Below are positions 5,929-12,578 of a stretch of 14,248 nt of DNA, one piece after another. A program made the position numbers and the translations under genes. The DNA comes from RGIG1828 sp045654685 (GTDB lineage: Bacteria; Bacillota; Clostridia; UMGS1810): positions 1 to 14,248 of the forward strand of contig JAZONV010000109.1 of assembly GCA_045654685.1 (NCBI GenBank). The letters run 5' to 3'. Under the pieces are notes generated by a model. That model was not told the DNA's origin, made no database searches, and saw nothing but the letters and a program-made list of their open reading frames with translations. The stretch's first letter is position 1, and every line of letters begins with the position of its first letter.

Positions 5929-7905
5929 ATGAAGACAGAATATGAAAGATTAAAAAAAGAAATAGCATATCACAGCCACAGATATTATGTTCTTGATAAT
6001 CCTGAAATTACAGATGCACAATATGATCAGATGATGAGAAGACTTCAGGAAATAGAGAAGGAAAATCCTGACTGGATAACTCCTGATTCACCATCTCAGA
6101 AAATTGGCGGGACGGTTCTTTCCGAGTTCAAACAGGTAGCTCATTCGGTGAAAATGGAGAGCCTTCAGGATGCTTTTGATGAAGGTGAACTGAAAGATTT
6201 TGACCAAAGGGTAAAAGGAATAATTCCTCATGGAGTCGGATATTGCGTTGAACACAAAATAGACGGACTTTCCGTTTCTCTTGAATACAGAAATTCTGTG
6301 TTTTTCCGAGGGTCAACAAGAGGTGACGGGACTATTGGAGAGGATGTTACGGAAAATTTAAAAACAGTTATGTCCATTCCGCTGAAACTGAATGTGGATG
6401 TGGAATATCTGGAAGTACGCGGAGAAGTTTTCATATCCAAAAAGAACTTTGAAAAAATAAATATGCAAAGAGAAGAAGATGGTGAGCCGCCTTTTGCAAA
6501 CCCCAGAAATATGGCTGCAGGTTCACTTCGACAACTCAATTCTGCCATTGCGGCAAAAAGAGGTCTTGACATTTTTGTTTTTAACATTCAGCAAATTGAG
6601 GGTATTGAAATAAAAAATCATATAGAAGCCATGAGATTTTTAAGAGATGCAGGCTTTAAAGTAATTATGAATGATGTTTGTTTTGATAACATAGAGGATG
6701 CAATAAAAAGAGTTGAAGAGATAGGAAACGAAAGACAAAGTCTTCCCTTTGATATAGACGGCGCTGTTATAAAGGTAAATGACTTGGAGCACAGACAAAT
6801 TCTTGGCTCAACCGCCAAAACTCCACGATGGGCCATTGCATATAAATATCCTGCCGAAAAAAAGCAAACAGTTATAAGAGAGATAAATGTTCAGGTAGGA
6901 CGTACAGGTGTTCTTACTCCCAATGCCCGTTTTGATACGGTGAGTCTTGCAGGAACTTTTGTAAGCCGTGCAACACTTCATAATATGGACTATATACGGG
7001 AGAGAGACATAAAAATAGGAGATACTGTCACCGTTTTTAAAGCAGGCGACATAATCCCGGAGGTTCTCTGTGTAGACTTTGACAAAAGAGATGGTAGTGA
7101 GATTGATTTCGAAATGCCGTCAGTTTGCCCTGTGTGCTCATCACCTGTCACAAGAGATGAGGGAGAGGCGGCATACAGATGTACGGGGGCTGACTGTCCC
7201 GCTCAGCTTGAAAGAGGTATAACCCATTTTGTGTCAAGGGATGCAATGGACATTGAAGGAATGGGACCTGCAATTGTAAGTCAGCTTCTTGAAAAGGGAC
7301 ATATAAAGGATTATGCTGATATATACTATCTTTCAAAAGATGTTATTTCATCCATGGACAAAATGGGAGATAAAAGTGCAGAAAATCTTCTGGCATCAAT
7401 TGAAAAATCCAAGTCAAACGATTTGCCAAAACTCATATTTGCATTGGGAATTCGTCATATAGGACTTGGAAGTGCAAAGCTTATTTGTAAAAAGCTGAAA
7501 AATATAGATGCATTTTTTGAAGTAGACACACAAACTCTCACATCTATTGATGACATCGGAGAAACCATGGCTGAAAGCGTGGTTAAATATTTTTCAAACC
7601 ATCGGGTGAGAGAGATTATAGACCGTATGAAAGAAGCAGGAGTCAACATGGAATTTCTTCAGGAAGAATCCTCCGGCACAAAATTTGAAGGAATGACATT
7701 TGTTCTCACAGGAACGCTTCCCACTCTCGGCAGAAAAGAAGCAAGTGCACTCATTGAAGAAAACGGCGGAAAAGTGACCGGTAGTGTTTCCAAAAAGACC
7801 ACAATGGTACTTGCGGGAGAAGAAGCGGGTTCAAAACTTGATAAGGCAAAAGCACTCGGAATTCCCGTGATAGATGAGGAAGAATTTTTAAATATGCTAT
7901 CCTGA
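5929..7905 (+). CDS. ligA: NAD-dependent DNA ligase LigA
   Basis: A full-length 658-residue bacterial LigA, which seals nicks in duplex DNA in replication and repair using NAD+. Domains in order: Ia (about 1-60, with the NAD-binding YHSHRYYVLDNPEITDAQYD motif); adenylation domain with the nucleotidyl-lysine in K110-I-D-G, RGDGTIGEDVTENL, and DIDGAVIKVND at about 275-285; OB fold (about 310-395, with VGRTGVLTPNARF); four-cysteine zinc finger C400-x2-C403-x14-C418-x4-C423; helix-hairpin-helix region (about 430-580); and C-terminal BRCT domain (about 590-658, FEGMTFVLTGTLPTLGR). GGAGG lies about seven bases before the ATG. The protein is complete, with all key residues. It is transcribed alone between two terminators, converging on eno. 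It is normally essential in Firmicutes. Confidence 0.98.
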   Translation: MKTEYERLKKEIAYHSHRYYVLDNPEITDAQYDQMMRRLQEIEKENPDWITPDSPSQKIGGTVLSEFKQVAHSVKMESLQDAFDEGELKDFDQRVKGIIPHGVGYCVEHKIDGLSVSLEYRNSVFFRGSTRGDGTIGEDVTENLKTVMSIPLKLNVDVEYLEVRGEVFISKKNFEKINMQREEDGEPPFANPRNMAAGSLRQLNSAIAAKRGLDIFVFNIQQIEGIEIKNHIEAMRFLRDAGFKVIMNDVCFDNIEDAIKRVEEIGNERQSLPFDIDGAVIKVNDLEHRQILGSTAKTPRWAIAYKYPAEKKQTVIREINVQVGRTGVLTPNARFDTVSLAGTFVSRATLHNMDYIRERDIKIGDTVTVFKAGDIIPEVLCVDFDKRDGSEIDFEMPSVCPVCSSPVTRDEGEAAYRCTGADCPAQLERGITHFVSRDAMDIEGMGPAIVSQLLEKGHIKDYADIYYLSKDVISSMDKMGDKSAENLLASIEKSKSNDLPKLIFALGIRHIGLGSAKLICKKLKNIDAFFEVDTQTLTSIDDIGETMAESVVKYFSNHRVREIIDRMKEAGVNMEFLQEESSGTKFEGMTFVLTGTLPTLGRKEASALIEENGGKVTGSVSKKTTMVLAGEEAGSKLDKAKALGIPVIDEEEFLNMLS

Positions 7906-7919
7906 TATTAACTGATAAA

Positions 7920-7970
7920 AAGGGACTGTAAATTAATTCGCAAGAAGTAATTTACAGTCCCTTATTTTTT
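7920..7970. terminator. Bidirectional terminator between ligA and eno
   Basis: A perfect 16-bp inverted repeat (7920-7935 and 7948-7963; AAGGGACTGTAAATTA in the left arm) with a 12-base loop is followed on the plus strand by ATTTTTT. Preceding adenines (7916-7920) supply a T-tract on the minus strand. It sits between the 3' ends of two convergent genes and can serve both. Confidence 0.92.
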
Positions 7971-8019
7971 GCCGTTCAAAAATGCACATTACAAAATGAA
8001 TTTGAAAAATTAATTTGTC

Positions 8020-9315
8020 TCACATATTCACATTGAATGCATCCATCCCCGGATACACGGCGTTTTCACCAAGTTCTTCCTCAATTCTTAAAAGTCTGTT
8101 ATATTTGGCGCATCTGTCAGAGCGTGATGGTGCTCCGGTTTTTATCTGTCCGCACCCAAAGGCAACGGCAAGGTCGGCAATTGTAGTGTCCTCTGTTTCT
8201 CCGGAACGATGACTCATGACGGTGGTGTATGAATGTCTTATGGCATCTGTAACAGTAAGGGCGGTTTCGGAAAGAGTGCCTATCTGATTAACTTTTATTA
8301 AGACAGAGTTTGCACAGCTTTTTTCAATGCCCGATTTTAGCCTGTTTGGATTTGTCACAAAAAGATCATCACCAACAAGTTGAACTTTATTGCCAAGTTT
8401 ATCTGTTAATTTTTTCCATCCATACCAGTCGTTTTCACCCAAGGGGTCTTCAATGGAAATGATTGGGTATTTGTCACAAAGGATTGACCAGTAGTTTATA
8501 AGTTCATCTGTTGAAAAGGTAATTGAAGATTTTGGAAGTTTGTATCTTCCGTTGCCAACAGCCCATTCCGATGATGCCGCATCAATGGCAATGTGAAAAT
8601 GTTCTCTCATTTTGTATCCTGCCTTTTCCACCGCCTCTATGATTAAGTCAAGCGCATCCTCGTCCCTTTCGAGAGCTGGTGCAAATCCTCCCTCGTCACC
8701 AACCGATGTGATGAGTCCTTTTGACGAAAGAACACTTTTTAGACTGTGAAACACTTCTGCACACATTCTGAGAGCTTCTTTAAAAGATTTTGCACCTGTG
8801 GGCATAATCATAAATTCCTGAATGTCAATATTGTTGTTGGCATGGGCGCCACCATTTAAAATGTTCATCATGGGAACGGGCAAAACATTTGAAAATGCAG
8901 AACCTGCATAGTTGTACAATCCAACACCGAGAGCATTTCCCGCCGCTTTTGCACAGGCAAGAGAAACTCCCAAAATTGCATTAGCACCAAATTTGTTTTT
9001 GTTTTCGGTGCCGTCTGCTTCAATGAGTGTTTTATCAATCAAAAGCTGATCCAGAACATTCATCCCCACAATTTTTTCGGAAATCAGGTCATTAACGGTT
9101 CTGACAGCTTTTTCAACGCCTTTTCCCAAATAACGGCTCATGTCACCATCTCTTTTTTCAACTGCTTCATATTCGCCGGTTGATGCCCCTGACGGAACGG
9201 CGGCTCTTCCTATATATCCGCCCTCACAGATTACCTCTGCCTCCAATGTGGGATTTCCCCTTGAATCGAGAATTTCTCTTGCAAAAACGTCAAGAATTTC
9301 AATATACTGTTTCAT
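8020..9315 (-). CDS. eno: Enolase (phosphopyruvate hydratase)
   Basis: A 431-residue enolase that converts 2-phosphoglycerate to phosphoenolpyruvate in glycolysis. The open frame extends 92 codons further upstream, but ATG 9315 is the start: GGAGGG lies just before it and the protein then begins at the conserved N-terminus (IEILDVFAREILDSRGNPTLE). Visible active-site residues are the SGASTGEYEA loop, H158 (GGAH), E208 (GDEGGFAP), the Mg ligands D245, E289 (SIEDP) and D316 (LVGDD), catalytic base K341 (LIKVNQIG), H369 (MSHRSGETED) and the C-terminal KTGAPSRSDR. Nothing is missing. It lies 79 bases downstream of a glycosidase gene, with a hairpin in the gap, so it may be partly cotranscribed with it or have its own promoter; none is obvious in the gap. 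Confidence 0.98.
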   Translation of the reverse strand: MKQYIEILDVFAREILDSRGNPTLEAEVICEGGYIGRAAVPSGASTGEYEAVEKRDGDMSRYLGKGVEKAVRTVNDLISEKIVGMNVLDQLLIDKTLIEADGTENKNKFGANAILGVSLACAKAAGNALGVGLYNYAGSAFSNVLPVPMMNILNGGAHANNNIDIQEFMIMPTGAKSFKEALRMCAEVFHSLKSVLSSKGLITSVGDEGGFAPALERDEDALDLIIEAVEKAGYKMREHFHIAIDAASSEWAVGNGRYKLPKSSITFSTDELINYWSILCDKYPIISIEDPLGENDWYGWKKLTDKLGNKVQLVGDDLFVTNPNRLKSGIEKSCANSVLIKVNQIGTLSETALTVTDAIRHSYTTVMSHRSGETEDTTIADLAVAFGCGQIKTGAPSRSDRCAKYNRLLRIEEELGENAVYPGMDAFNVNM

Positions 9316-9329
9316 AATTCCCTCCAATA

Positions 9330-9366
9330 AAAAAATACAAGTATCTTTTCGATACTTGTATTTTTT
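9330..9366 (-). terminator. Hairpin terminator between the glycosidase gene and eno
   Basis: A 16-bp perfect inverted repeat (9330-9345 and 9351-9366) with a five-base loop ends on the minus strand in a run of seven T, partly inside the stem. It follows the glycosidase stop by about 28 bases and precedes the eno ribosome site by a few bases. It probably ends or attenuates transcription between the two genes. Confidence 0.75.
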
Positions 9367-9394
9367 ACTTAATTTGGATTTTGATACAATGAAA

Positions 9395-11119
9395 TTACTT
9401 TGATGAAAGTTTTTTTGATTTGGAAAGAAGAATGTCAAGAATAACTGACGCGGTAGGTGCAAAATCTCGGATGTTGACTTTTTGTGTGTCAAAGAAAAAT
9501 CCTTGAGAAGATGCCCCTTTCTTTTTGAGCTTTCCTGAAAGTTTTTCACCATCCGGGCTGTAGAATTCATAAAGAACCCCGGTGTTTTCATATTCTTTCA
9601 TAACTGCATCAAGGCTTTTTGCCTTGATTTCGTTGGCTTTGTCATGCATTTCATATTTTTCAAGACCTTTTGAAAGAAGATAGTTGATATACATGTGAAC
9701 CGGACCTCTGAACATATCATCTGAATATTCTTCCGAATCACGGCTTACTGTGGGGATACCATGTTTCAAATTAAATTTATCTTCGTTGTTGAGCAATCTC
9801 AAAAGTGCCATTGCATTTCTGTTTTCACAAACACCTGCAAAAAGCGGCAAGAAAGAGGCTGCGGTTTTTGATTTTTTGAACATTCCCGAAACAACGGCAC
9901 GGTCATAATAAATTTTGTCATCTTCGTCAAATAAAAGGTCATTTACTGCACCTTTGATTCTCTCGAAAACTATATTCCAATACAGAGATTCGCCGTGTTT
10001 GTCAATTTCTTCGGCAATGAGGTTCATATAGTATGCTTCATTTGCCACATATGATGTAAAATCAACAGAATCAAGGATTATTCCGTCATCAAAACGAGGA
10101 GAATTGTCCATTATACTTTCTTCACCGCAAAATTCTTTTGAGTCGTCAATTTGCCATTCATAGAGATGGTTTTTGTTAATATCCCTTGTTTCAATTATGT
10201 AGTGAAGATATTTTTTCAAAGGAGCATATGCATTTGCAAGCATTTCTTTGTCGCTATTGATTAGATAAAGTTCCCAGAAACACCATGCAAGAATAGGTGG
10301 ATTTATGTCGGAACTTTTTGATTTTGAACAAATTCTTGAACTTATCATTCCGTCACCTGCCTGTGAAGCAAGAATGGATTCAAGAGTTTCTTTTGCAATA
10401 TCGGGTGCGATATGACGAAGACCAAGGGTACAAAAAGCAGACCAGAATGACATAAGCGGTGCATCCGATTCTTTGGTTGGGGCAATGTAGCGTGATTTTA
10501 TGATGCCTTCGGGAGAATACACACCGGAGAGAAGTATGGACGCACATCTGTAATATAATTTTTCTATTCTCTCATTGGGAATTCGTATTTCGGGAAGGGA
10601 TTTATAAAAACTATCTTTTTCTTCCATCATCTTTTCAGGACTTTGTTCAAGAATTTCCACACATCTTTCCCCGGCGTTTTTTCCGCAGGAAAAAGCAAAT
10701 GTTAAGATGCCGTCTTTTTTCTTTGAACTCAGAGCAAAGGTTTCAGACTCGGATGTATATACGGTTGCTTTCTTTCCCTTTTTGATGTTTATGGGTTTTT
10801 CAAAATCACACTTTAATTCAATTGCATAATCTGATGTGATAATAACAGTATCGCAGTCGGCAAATATAAAGCTTACTTTGTATTCTCCGGAATCAATCTT
10901 AAATGTTGCATCTATAAAATCTGTCATAACCGTGTTATATACAACATCTTCCAATAAATCTGCATACACGGATAATGTGCATTTGTTTTTTGTGTTAAAC
11001 AAAAGACCGGGTTTGTCTCCTAAAAGTTTTGCGGAGAAAGTCTCACTGTTTTTACATTTCCCATAGGCGGCACTGTAGGAAAAAATTCCTCCTTGTCCCC
11101 ATATATCAGGTAATATCAT
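9395..11119 (-). CDS. GH63-like six-hairpin glycosidase, cytoplasmic
   Basis: A 574-residue protein with the (alpha/alpha)6 glucosidase pattern seen in GH63, trehalase and mannosylglycerate hydrolase relatives. A beta-rich N-terminal domain (about 1-165, starting DIWGQGGIFSYSAAYG) precedes the helical barrel. Diagnostic segments are EESIMDNSPRFDD, with the probable catalytic acid at D338, then the helix DSVDFTSYVANEAYY; FRGPVHMYINYLL (about 470-482), equivalent to the family's WRGPVWPPINYLL; and VLYEFYSPDG, with a probable catalytic base at E518. ATG 11119 is preferred over GTG 11128 because AAAGGAAG lies about eight bases before ATG but too close to GTG. There is no signal peptide, so it probably acts on imported or internal alpha-linked oligosaccharides. 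The substrate cannot be told. It has its own promoter, divergent from trmO, and lies upstream of eno. Confidence 0.75.
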   Translation of the reverse strand: MILPDIWGQGGIFSYSAAYGKCKNSETFSAKLLGDKPGLLFNTKNKCTLSVYADLLEDVVYNTVMTDFIDATFKIDSGEYKVSFIFADCDTVIITSDYAIELKCDFEKPINIKKGKKATVYTSESETFALSSKKKDGILTFAFSCGKNAGERCVEILEQSPEKMMEEKDSFYKSLPEIRIPNERIEKLYYRCASILLSGVYSPEGIIKSRYIAPTKESDAPLMSFWSAFCTLGLRHIAPDIAKETLESILASQAGDGMISSRICSKSKSSDINPPILAWCFWELYLINSDKEMLANAYAPLKKYLHYIIETRDINKNHLYEWQIDDSKEFCGEESIMDNSPRFDDGIILDSVDFTSYVANEAYYMNLIAEEIDKHGESLYWNIVFERIKGAVNDLLFDEDDKIYYDRAVVSGMFKKSKTAASFLPLFAGVCENRNAMALLRLLNNEDKFNLKHGIPTVSRDSEEYSDDMFRGPVHMYINYLLSKGLEKYEMHDKANEIKAKSLDAVMKEYENTGVLYEFYSPDGEKLSGKLKKKGASSQGFFFDTQKVNIRDFAPTASVILDILLSKSKKLSSK

Positions 11120-11186
11120 TACCCACACTTCCTTTCTTTTGTATGTAAATGAGAATTATTTATGTGAGGCAGCATTATATAGTTAT

Positions 11187-11215
11187 ACTATATCAGAAAT
11201 TTTACTGTTTGTAAA
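11187..11215 (-). promoter_or_regulatory. Promoter of the glycosidase gene
   Basis: On the minus strand, TTTACA (11215-11210) and TATAGT (11192-11187) are 17 bases apart. The leader to ATG 11119 would be about 60 bases. It lies back-to-back with the trmO promoter. Confidence 0.6.
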
Positions 11216-11232
11216 GATTGACAGTTGCTTTC

Positions 11233-11262
11233 TTGACGGGGAATATAAAGATATAGTATAAT
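11233..11262 (+). promoter_or_regulatory. Promoter of trmO
   Basis: TTGACG (11233-11238) and consensus TATAAT (11257-11262) are separated by 18 bases. The predicted start lies about 33 bases before the ATG, with GAGGAAG at 11288-11294 as ribosome site. Confidence 0.7.
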
Positions 11263-11301
11263 AAATAAAAACATTTGTAAAATTTTTGAGGAAGATGGAA
11301 T

Positions 11302-11991
11302 ATGAGTTCTGAAATCATAATAAAACCCATAGCACATATACATAATGATTATAAGACAAAATTTGCAATTCCACGTCAAAGCGGGCTTTGTGAGAATGTT
11401 TTGTCTGAAATTGTTTTTGAAAAAGAGTATCGCAACGACCATGCTCTGCGTGGCATTGAAGGCTATTCTCATATATGGCTCATATGGCATTTTTCAGAAT
11501 CGGAAGCAAAAGATTTTCGTCCAACAGTCCGTCCGCCGAGATTGGGCGGAAATGAAAGGGTAGGGGTGTTTGCAACTCGTTCACCCTTCAGACCAAATTC
11601 CATAGGCCTTTCCTGTGTGAAATTGGAAAGGCTTGAAAAGAGGCAAGGAAAGGGAACAGTTCTTATCGTCAGCGGAGCAGATATGACAGACGGCACTCCT
11701 GTTTTTGATATAAAGCCATATCTTTCTTTTTCAGATTCCAGACCTGATGCAATTTGCGGATTTTCGGAAGATGTGAAAGAATATGAGCTGACAGTCATAT
11801 TCCCCGATGAATTAAAAAATAAAATCCCGGTGGATGTGGTATCAGTTTTAGAGAAAGTATTATCAGGCGATCCAAGACCTGCATATCATAATATGAATGA
11901 CAGAGAATACGGATTTGAGTTTGGAGAATATGAAGTGAAATTCAGGGTTGAAAGTCAATTGCTTACAGTTACGGATATAATTTGCAAATAA
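11302..11991 (+). CDS. trmO: tRNA (t6A37-N6)-methyltransferase TrmO
   Basis: A 229-residue member of the TrmO/TsaA (YaeB) family, which uses S-adenosylmethionine to methylate N6-threonylcarbamoyladenosine at position 37 of certain tRNAs to m6t6A, improving decoding. Hallmarks are the N-terminal I-I-I-K-P-I-A-H-I-H-N-D strand, GIEGYSHIWLIWHF (51-64), PPRLGG (78-83), the strongly conserved GVFATRSPFRPNSIGLS (88-104) and DGTPVFDIKPYL (130-141), followed by the small C-terminal domain. Length is typical of the family. ATG 11302 has GAGGAAG seven bases upstream. It stands alone, with its own promoter, and is followed by an AT-only hairpin and then a tRNA gene. That tRNA (ANN-reading) would carry t6A, but whether TrmO methylates it is unknown; adjacency may be chance. 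Confidence 0.95.
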   Translation: MSSEIIIKPIAHIHNDYKTKFAIPRQSGLCENVLSEIVFEKEYRNDHALRGIEGYSHIWLIWHFSESEAKDFRPTVRPPRLGGNERVGVFATRSPFRPNSIGLSCVKLERLEKRQGKGTVLIVSGADMTDGTPVFDIKPYLSFSDSRPDAICGFSEDVKEYELTVIFPDELKNKIPVDVVSVLEKVLSGDPRPAYHNMNDREYGFEFGEYEVKFRVESQLLTVTDIICK

Positions 11992-11995
11992 TAAA

Positions 11996-12031
11996 TAAAT
12001 AAATTATTCCATGACATATATAATTTATTTA
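11996..12031. terminator. AT-only inverted repeat after trmO, possible weak terminator
   Basis: A perfect 12-bp inverted repeat (11996-12007 and 12020-12031) with a 12-base loop begins five bases after the trmO stop. It has no G or C pairs and no U-tract beyond the stem, so it would be a weak terminator at best. It is listed because it is the only candidate between trmO and the tRNA promoter. Confidence 0.35.
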
Positions 12032-12051
12032 AAAATTCCATAAAAAAAGAC

Positions 12052-12080
12052 TTGAATTTTTGTTTTATCTGTGATATAAT
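12052..12080 (+). promoter_or_regulatory. Promoter of the tRNA gene
   Basis: TTGAAT (12052-12057), a 17-base spacer, then an extended -10 (TGA before TATAAT at 12075-12080). Transcription would begin near 12087, about 30 bases before the mature tRNA. Confidence 0.85.
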
Positions 12081-12117
12081 AGCAAAGTGCTTTGAGTGAG
12101 GCACACCAAAATCATCT

Positions 12118-12191
12118 GGACCTTTAGCTCAGTTGGTTAGAGCAACCGGCTCATAACCGGTTGGCCCGGGGTTCGAGTCCCTGAAGGTCCA
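12118..12191 (+). tRNA. tRNA with CAU anticodon, probable tRNA-Ile2 (AUA-reading)
   Basis: The 74 bases fold fully: acceptor GGACCTT/AAGGTCC (7 bp), D-arm GCTC/GAGC, anticodon stem ACCGG/CCGGT with loop CTCATAA, five-base variable loop, T-arm CGGGG-TTCGAGT-CCCTG (one G-U pair), and discriminator A at 12191. CCA is not encoded, so the cell must add it. The anticodon CAU would suggest Met, but the acceptor stem with C4-G69 and C5-G68 is the identity element for TilS, which converts C34 to lysidine, and the GGACCTTTAGCTCAGTTGG start is that of Firmicute tRNA-Ile2. It lacks initiator features (base pair 1-72 is G-C). It is therefore called Ile2, reading AUA; elongator Met is the alternative. It has its own promoter and terminator. 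Confidence 0.9.
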
Positions 12192-12234
12192 TAAACAAAA
12201 AAAGAACACCGAGAGGTGTTCTTTTTTTGTTTAT
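12191..12234 (+). terminator. Intrinsic terminator of the tRNA
   Basis: A perfect 20-bp inverted repeat (12191-12210 and 12215-12234) with a GAGA tetraloop includes a seven-T run within its right arm. The left arm begins at the tRNA discriminator base itself, so the terminator starts directly at the mature 3' end. Confidence 0.9.
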
Positions 12235-12246
12235 GACAATAATTAA

Positions 12247-12395
12247 GAGGGACTCGAACCCCGTGGGGGTTTTTGCGTGAAGAAAACGATTGATAATCGT
12301 TTTTAGCAAAAAGGTGCGAAGCCCGGTACCGAAATCGCAGATTTGGGTGGGCGAGCAATGTAGGCGCGAAGCGACTGTGTCCCTGAAGGTCCATA
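12247..12395 (+). other. tRNA-derived structured element
   Basis: This non-coding stretch is framed by copies of tRNA sequence. At its left, 12248-12263 is the exact 16-base reverse complement of the tRNA T-arm region 12167-12182. At its right, 12379-12395 repeats the tRNA 3' end (12177-12193) over 17 bases in the same orientation. Its ends AGGGAC (12248-12253) and GTCCCT (12379-12384) can pair. Inside are several hairpins: AACCCC/GGGGTT (12257-12271), a 9-bp perfect AAAACGATT/AATCGTTTT (12283-12303) nested in TTTTTGC/GCAAAAA (12270-12312), and GCCC-ACC-AAATC/GATTT-GGT-GGGC (12321-12352). It is relatively GC-rich. No sensible protein is encoded. It may be a dispersed tRNA-linked repeat, an integration scar, or a structured RNA. 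Confidence 0.6.
12379..12395 (+). repeat. 17-bp direct repeat of the tRNA 3' end (att-like)
   Basis: GTCCCTGAAGGTCCATA at 12379-12395 is identical to 12177-12193, the last 15 bases of the tRNA plus two following bases. Such copies are typical of attachment sites left by tRNA-targeting integrases. The stretch between the copies is only 185 bases and has no integrase, so this could be a deletion scar. The final ATA may instead belong to the adjacent IS end. Confidence 0.7.
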
Positions 12396-12399
12396 CAAT

Positions 12400-12440
12400 A
12401 AAAAAGGGGATGTTTAAAAACCAATATCATTAAGTTAAGA
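12400..12440 (+). repeat. Left terminal inverted repeat of the IS
   Basis: It begins AAAAAAGGGGATGTTTAAAA and is the reverse complement of 14066-14106 at 40 of 41 positions; the difference is T at 12426 against G at 14080. Confidence 0.9.
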
Positions 12441-12455
12441 ATAATATAAAAAATC

Positions 12456-12500
12456 AAAACACACCTAACGAAGATAAAAATTTTAAGTTAGGTGTGTTTT
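12456..12500. terminator. Terminator at the 3' side of the transposase gene, inside the IS
   Basis: A perfect 14-bp stem (AAAACACACCTAAC at 12456-12469, complement at 12487-12500) with a 17-base loop. On the minus strand it is followed by GATTTTTT, so it ends the transposase transcript. On the plus strand the arm ends in five T, so it can also stop transcription entering from the tRNA side. Confidence 0.8.
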
Positions 12501-12578
12501 TCTAAAAAAGGGTATGCAAAAAAGACAGGCTGAAAAGTCTGCGTAAAATTCACTTAATTAATTTACATATCAATTAAA

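Noticed and set aside
9316..9591. 92-residue N-terminal extension of enolase
   Set aside because: The extension overlaps the glycosidase gene in another frame and the terminator; ATG 9315 has GGAGGG and gives the conserved enolase N-terminus.
12241..12395. A second, decayed tRNA gene
   Set aside because: Only T-arm and acceptor 3' pieces are present, in opposite orientations; no D-arm or anticodon arm can be folded between them.
12137..12457. A 106-codon minus-strand open frame covering the tRNA and its downstream element
   Set aside because: It contains the peptide GPSGTRTPG, the usual product of reading a tRNA T-arm backwards, has no ribosome site and crosses into the IS end.
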